A DNA stretch of 15,965 nucleotides, taken from positions 1 to 15,965 of the forward strand of contig NJEB01000053.1 in the NCBI GenBank assembly GCA_002254975.1. Direction: 5' to 3'. Shown here piece after piece: positions 12,480 through 15,965 of the stretch (positions are counted from its first letter, which is position 1; each line of letters begins with the position of its first letter). The position numbers and the translations under genes are program-made. A model generated the notes under the pieces. That model searched no databases and was not told the DNA's origin. It was given only the letters and a program-made list of their open reading frames with translations. The DNA comes from Candidatus Hecatellales archaeon ex4484_218. Its GTDB lineage: Archaea; Thermoproteota; Bathyarchaeia; Hecatellales; Hecatellaceae.

Positions 12480-12503
12480 AGTTTTTGGATTAATCTAGTT
12501 GAT

Positions 12504-13676
12504 TTAAAGGTTACCAAAATATTTTTTCCCAACCAAAAATATTGAAGTCATAAAGCTTAATAAACTAATAACTAGGTAAGGTGATTCAACACCTAAAATT
12601 TCAGCCATTAATCCACCTGTAATAGGACCAATAGTCATCCCTAAACCAAAACATGCCTCTGTAAACCCTAAAGTTATTCCAACCATTTCTTTTTCAGCCA
12701 TTTTTGATGCTAAGGATACTGTTACTGGTGAAAGCATACCTGTAGCTAAACCTATTAAGGCTATGGATAAAGCAAAAAATGGAAGAGTTTTTATGAAACC
12801 CATTAAAGCCAAAGATATTGAAAGAATGATTAAACCCAAAACAACAACCATTTTTTCATTAAAAATTTTTGAAAGATTTCCTGATTGTAAAAAGGTTGCT
12901 GTTCTTGCAACTCCGAAAATAGTGAATAAAATTCCAACATAAAAAGATGTTACCCCAAAACTGTTCGCATAAACTGGAAATATGGAAAAAATTAAACCTA
13001 TTACAATGCTGTAAACCAAAATTACAAGATATAATGGTAAAAATTTTTTAAAGCCAAATTTCCCATAATTTTTTATTCCAAAAATTTTTATTGGTGTTTT
13101 TCTGTAGCCTTTACCTTTGCGGATGAATCCGCAGGAAGCTATAACTCCAGCTGTTAAACCTATAGTTAAAGCTACCATGAACAGAATGTAAAACCCAAAT
13201 TTTTCAACTATTACTCCACCAAAAAAGGGTCCAACTAAGAATCCTAAAGCCCAAAAAAAGCTAAATCTTCCCAAAATTTTTGTTCTTTTTTCTGTTGGGG
13301 TTACATCTGTTATTATGGCTTCAGCAACAGGCCAAAGAAAAGAGTAAGCTATTCCCCCAACAATTCTTATTAAAACTATATCCATTACTTTGGTTGCAAG
13401 AGTAAAAAGGAAGGTTGAAAAGGATGTAAGTAAAACTCCAAACACAAAAAAAGGATTTCTTCCAAATCTATCCGTAAGACTTCCAACAAATATGGGGAAA
13501 ACTGCATAGGGTAAAGCAAAAACCATTCCAATTAATCCAAGGTCAAAATAGGTTGCCCCCAAAATTTTAGCATACAAGGGAACAAGAGGATTGTAAATTC
13601 CAACACCTAAAGTTACCATAAACATTGAAATGTAAAGGAAAAAAAGAAATTTTTCAATATTTGACCAGTTTAACAA
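12504..13676 (-). CDS. Major facilitator superfamily transporter
   Basis: 390-residue, strongly hydrophobic protein with the 12-helix MFS pattern and a central charged loop (about RKGKGYRKTPIKIFGIKN) separating two six-helix halves. The loop 2-3 signature is GSLTDRFGRNP (65-75). GAT-FDLGLIGMVFALPYAVFPIFVG before it is typical of helix 2 of drug-efflux and sugar MFS members. The second half shows GLATGMLSPVTVSLASKM and GLGMTIGPITGGLMAEILG. The substrate cannot be told; multidrug efflux is a default guess. The start is TTG 13676; GATGAT about 15 bases upstream is only a weak ribosome-binding site. It is the first gene of a likely two-gene unit with the protease. Confidence 0.9.
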   Translation of the reverse strand: MLNWSNIEKFLFFLYISMFMVTLGVGIYNPLVPLYAKILGATYFDLGLIGMVFALPYAVFPIFVGSLTDRFGRNPFFVFGVLLTSFSTFLFTLATKVMDIVLIRIVGGIAYSFLWPVAEAIITDVTPTEKRTKILGRFSFFWALGFLVGPFFGGVIVEKFGFYILFMVALTIGLTAGVIASCGFIRKGKGYRKTPIKIFGIKNYGKFGFKKFLPLYLVILVYSIVIGLIFSIFPVYANSFGVTSFYVGILFTIFGVARTATFLQSGNLSKIFNEKMVVVLGLIILSISLALMGFIKTLPFFALSIALIGLATGMLSPVTVSLASKMAEKEMVGITLGFTEACFGLGMTIGPITGGLMAEILGVESPYLVISLLSFMTSIFLVGKKYFGNL

Positions 13677-13746
13677 TGCTTAATCATCTTAATCTAAAAC
13701 ATAAGCTTTAAAACTAAATTTTTAGTTGATTGATTTCTCAGCAAGC

Positions 13747-13962
13747 CTATTTTGATGTAGCCACAGCTTTTGAGTAAAGTTCCTCTCTTTTTATGAGAGA
13801 GGAATCCCTCCAACTTTTAAAAAGATTCAAAACCTCATCAACAGTTTTTTCTCCTTTTTTTATTTTGATAATTTCACGTATTGCATCTTTCATAGCCTCG
13901 TATCTTCCACTATAGTATCCATAAACCATCTGAATATTCCAACCATCAAACCAACCCAACAC
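13747..13962 (-). CDS. 71-residue protein of unknown function
   Basis: I do not recognise it. From GTG 13962 (or TTG 13959) it reads MLGWFDGWNIQMVYGYYSG, then a basic/acidic helical stretch, YEAMKDAIREIIKIKKGEKTVDEV, and a C-terminal SWRDSSLIKREELYSKAV. GGTGG (13970-13966) is a reasonable ribosome-binding site, and a TATA-like GGATATAA lies further upstream on this strand. Length and composition are those of a small soluble protein with an aromatic head. ATG at about 13929 is an alternative start. Supported by an open frame, a ribosome-binding site and its own gap, but a spurious frame is possible. Confidence 0.5.
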   Translation of the reverse strand: MLGWFDGWNIQMVYGYYSGRYEAMKDAIREIIKIKKGEKTVDEVLNLFKSWRDSSLIKREELYSKAVATSK

Positions 13963-14008
13963 TAACCACCATCCAAAATATTCTTATAGGATTATTTGAA
14001 ATCACCAT

Positions 14009-14017
14009 CTTTATATC
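14009..14017 (+). promoter_or_regulatory. TATA box for the 45-residue gene, leaderless start likely
   Basis: CTTTATATC lies with its centre about 26 bases before ATG 14039, the usual distance from TATA box to transcription start. It predicts an mRNA beginning at the ATG. The complementary GGATATAA could also serve the divergent 71-residue gene. Confidence 0.5.
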
Positions 14018-14038
14018 CCTTTTCCATGTTAAACTACG

Positions 14039-14176
14039 ATGAACATGTTTAAGCTTAAAATTTTTAAAATTAAACCTGATGGACATGAATGGGTTAGATG
14101 TTCTGATTACAAACATGAATCTTATTATTTAGCCGAACTTTGTAAAACATGCGAATATTTTGTTAAAAGAGACTGA
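14039..14176 (+). CDS. 45-residue Cys-containing small protein
   Basis: MNMFKLKIFKIKPDGHEWVR is followed by a C-terminal half with C21, then C35 and C38 (CKTC), plus H16 and H26, ending YFVKRD. The spaced C...CxxC with nearby His suggests a tiny zinc-binding or nucleic-acid-associated protein, but I do not recognise a family. Support comes from the TATA box at leaderless distance, a complete frame and the metal-ligand pattern. It is too short for standard gene-calling cut-offs. It could be a non-coding stretch with a chance frame. Confidence 0.5.
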   Translation: MNMFKLKIFKIKPDGHEWVRCSDYKHESYYLAELCKTCEYFVKRD

Positions 14177-14244
14177 GGAATAATAAATGAATTCATAAAA
14201 AATATTTAATATCAATTTTTAGTGAAATATTTTTTGGAGGAACA

Positions 14245-14541
14245 TTGAAGATGGTTAGACATGTTACAACTTCGGAAGAGAAAGAACTGTTGAACAAGCT
14301 TCAAGCATTGGAAAACTTATGTAAGGAATGTATTGAACTTGGGAAAAAAATAGATTTACCTTTTGTTTATCTTCCACTTCATTCATGGGTTTTACCTTGT
14401 TTAGTTGAGGTTAGATGTCAAATGGATGGTTGGAGGGCTGATGTGGGTGTTGCTGTTGAAAGTTTTCCAAGGTTTGGAAGCTACATTGGTGGAGTTGAAT
14501 ATAAGCAGCAACCTAAAAAAGTAAATTGGGAGGAGGTATAA
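14245..14541 (+). CDS. 98-residue protein of unknown function coupled to the CoA-ligase gene
   Basis: Not recognised. It has an N-terminal helix with C-x2-C (TTSEEKELLNKLQALENLCKEC), then a beta-rich part with PFVYLPLHSWVLPCLVEVRC and VGVAVESFPRFGSYIGGVEY, ending KKVNWEEV. The start is TTG 14245 (GGAGG 4 bases upstream) or ATG 14251 (10 bases after it); neither spacing is ideal. A TATA-like TATTTAATAT at about 14203-14212 precedes it. Its stop is one base before the CoA-ligase ATG, and the ligase's ribosome-binding site lies inside its last codons. That implies coupled expression and perhaps a dedicated partner of the ligase. Confidence 0.75.
   Translation: MKMVRHVTTSEEKELLNKLQALENLCKECIELGKKIDLPFVYLPLHSWVLPCLVEVRCQMDGWRADVGVAVESFPRFGSYIGGVEYKQQPKKVNWEEV
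14532..14537 (+). promoter_or_regulatory. Strong ribosome-binding site for the CoA-ligase-like gene
   Basis: GGAGGT is a full match to the archaeal consensus and sits 5 bases before ATG 14543. It overlaps the end of the upstream 98-residue gene, which fixes the start and supports translational coupling. Confidence 0.65.
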
Positions 14542-14542
14542 G

Positions 14543-15910
14543 ATGGCTAGACCCAATCCTGAAAGAAAAACTAAATGGCCTTATTATTGGGACCGAAGAA
14601 TTGAAACAATGCCTAGAAAAGAACTTCAAGAACTTCAAGATAAAAAGATCCGTTATATTGTTCGTTGGGCTTGGGAAAATTCTCAATTTCACCGAAAACT
14701 TTGGGAAGAAAAGGCTCCAGGTGTAACTCCGGATGATATTAAAGGTTATGCTGACCTAATTAAGCTTCCAACTTATGTTAAAAATGATATTAGAGCTATT
14801 GAAGCTGAAAATCCACCTTTTGGCACAATTATGTCTCTGTCTGATAGTTATCTTTACAAACTTTGTGCTTCAACAGGAACAACTGGAAGACCAACCTACA
14901 ATGTTTGGACACCTACTGAGGAAGAGTATGGTAGGGATATTATGGATAGATGTTGGTGGACAATGATGATGAGGCCAGGAGACATTTACTATTGTAGTTG
15001 GAGAATGGATTACCATTATGCTTGGGGTGTACGATTTTATAAGGCAAGTATAAGGATGGGGATGAAAGTTGTTCCTATAGGTTCATGTCCTATAGGTACC
15101 TCACCCCAAATTATGAAGGATTTTATAAATGAGGTTAGACCAACTGTGATTGGTGGGACTCCTTCAGGTATGTATAGTGTAGCCTTAATGTTAAGAGATT
15201 GGGGAATAGACCCTCCATTTGAAATTGTTCATACTGCTGGTGAACCTTTACCAAGGGATGCAAGAAAAAGACTTCAAGACATCTTTAACACAGATTATGT
15301 AATGGATTTTTTCGGTTTTAGTGAGGAAACAACCTTAAACTGTTGTGAATGTGACCAGATGATTGGTGACCATTGGTGGCATGATGCTTCAGCCTTTGAA
15401 ATAATAGACCCTGATACTGAGGAAAGATTGGCTGCTGGTGAAAGAGGGATTTTTGTTTTTACTTCACTTGTAAACCATACATTTCCCATGATTAGGTTTA
15501 ATGTTGAAGATACAACCTACTATATTGAAGATTTATGTCCATGTGGAAGAACCCACTATCTATTCCCAGTAGGAATTCCTGGAAGACAAGAATGGTTAGT
15601 TAAGGTTAAAGATAAATACTTCTTACCTTGGGATGTTGAAAATGTTGTAAGAAAATACATTAGTGACCTAAAAGAATACCAGATAGTTAAGGATACCCCG
15701 CTTGAACATCCCTATATCCATATTAGGCTTGAACCTCAACCAGATAAGGTTCCTAAAAACCCTGATGATTGGGTTAAAGAATGGGAAGCAAAACTTTCTC
15801 AGGAGCTTGGTGCACCAGTAAAAATTGATTATACACCTCCAGGTGGAATTCCAGCACCCATCTGGAAAAAAACCTATGTTATCCATAAATGGAAAGAGAA
15901 AAAAGCATAG
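14543..15910 (+). CDS. Phenylacetate-CoA ligase-like adenylate-forming enzyme (PaaK family)
   Basis: 455-residue ANL-superfamily enzyme, expected to activate a carboxylic acid with ATP and load it onto CoA. It has the PaaK-type N-terminus (YYWDRRIETMPRKELQELQ, IRYIVRWAWENSQFHRKLW). The phosphate loop is ASTGTTGRP (109-117), GTPSGM is at 205-210, TAGEPLP is at 231-237, the adenine-binding FGFSEETT is at 257-264, IRFNVEDTT is at 317-325, and the small C-terminal domain begins after CGRTHYLFPVG. C267, C268, C270, C332 and C334 could form a metal site. Length fits the family (about 430-440) with a slightly longer tail. The acyl substrate is not predictable; an aromatic acid is the family default. 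Confidence 0.9.
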   Translation: MARPNPERKTKWPYYWDRRIETMPRKELQELQDKKIRYIVRWAWENSQFHRKLWEEKAPGVTPDDIKGYADLIKLPTYVKNDIRAIEAENPPFGTIMSLSDSYLYKLCASTGTTGRPTYNVWTPTEEEYGRDIMDRCWWTMMMRPGDIYYCSWRMDYHYAWGVRFYKASIRMGMKVVPIGSCPIGTSPQIMKDFINEVRPTVIGGTPSGMYSVALMLRDWGIDPPFEIVHTAGEPLPRDARKRLQDIFNTDYVMDFFGFSEETTLNCCECDQMIGDHWWHDASAFEIIDPDTEERLAAGERGIFVFTSLVNHTFPMIRFNVEDTTYYIEDLCPCGRTHYLFPVGIPGRQEWLVKVKDKYFLPWDVENVVRKYISDLKEYQIVKDTPLEHPYIHIRLEPQPDKVPKNPDDWVKEWEAKLSQELGAPVKIDYTPPGGIPAPIWKKTYVIHKWKEKKA

Positions 15911-15915
15911 ATTTC

Positions 15916-15946
15916 TTTTTTGAACCTAAACTTACCAAATTTTTTT
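15916..15946 (+). terminator. T-tracts downstream of the CoA-ligase gene
   Basis: A run of six T begins 6 bases after the stop codon. A second run of seven T at 15940-15946 is flanked by CCAAA and GG, allowing a tiny hairpin. Either could end the transcript. Confidence 0.35.
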
Positions 15947-15965
15947 GGGACTTCACCTTTTATTG

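Noticed and set aside
12296..12481. Plus-strand open frame opposite the protease N-terminus
   Set aside because: It lies opposite the transmembrane and early S49 coding region and lacks initiation signals.
14526..14966. Two further plus-strand frames within the CoA-ligase gene
   Set aside because: They overlap the ligase phosphate-loop region in other frames and show no recognisable features.

Overview
The window is AT-rich DNA from an archaeon. Evidence includes archaeal-type ribosomal proteins (uS15 with its long N-terminal extension, eS1/S3Ae), a KEOPS Pcc1 subunit, the rare methanogen-type seryl-tRNA synthetase, TATA-box promoters, leaderless starts and GGTGA/GGAGGT ribosome-binding sites. 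A Bathyarchaeia-like or other deep TACK/methanogen-related lineage would fit, but this is inference from gene content and not a placement. Roughly half of the starts are TTG, with one GTG and one apparent CTG.

Bases 1-6850 form a same-strand information-processing block: gatA (partial), gatB, an XTP/ITP pyrophosphatase, rpsO (uS15), a DHH-family protein, pcc1, serS (type 2) and the eS1 gene. This resembles a known archaeal neighbourhood. The DHH gene is odd: it keeps its extreme N-terminus and its C-terminal half but lacks the stretch holding the metal-binding DHH-core motifs.

Bases 6850-10850 hold the most distinctive system. It has three Nitro_FeMo-Co (NifX/MTH1175-like) proteins, three very tryptophan-, tyrosine- and glycine-rich proteins of the DUF5320 kind, two MinD/Mrp-type ATPases (one complete with a double [4Fe-4S] ferredoxin insert, one cut to 94 residues), and a DUF134 helix-turn-helix protein. 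The gene set resembles the orange-protein (orp) clusters of sulfate reducers and related anaerobe clusters, so a metal-sulfur-cluster assembly or carrier role is plausible. Two of its promoters carry a TGTGCATATGCACA-type palindrome just after the TATA box, and a third carries a half-site, pointing to shared repression by one regulator. DUF134 is the local candidate.

Bases 10850-13980 are mixed: a frameshifted zinc-ribbon gene (minus), a 3-methyladenine DNA glycosylase (plus), then on the minus strand an S49 (SppA-type) membrane protease, an MFS transporter upstream of it, and a 71-residue unknown. Bases 14039-15910, on the plus strand, hold a 45-residue leaderless Cys protein, a 98-residue unknown and a phenylacetate-CoA-ligase-like adenylating enzyme, the last two tightly coupled.

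No tRNA, rRNA, CRISPR, insertion sequence or origin was seen, and no gene-free stretch exceeds 300 bases.
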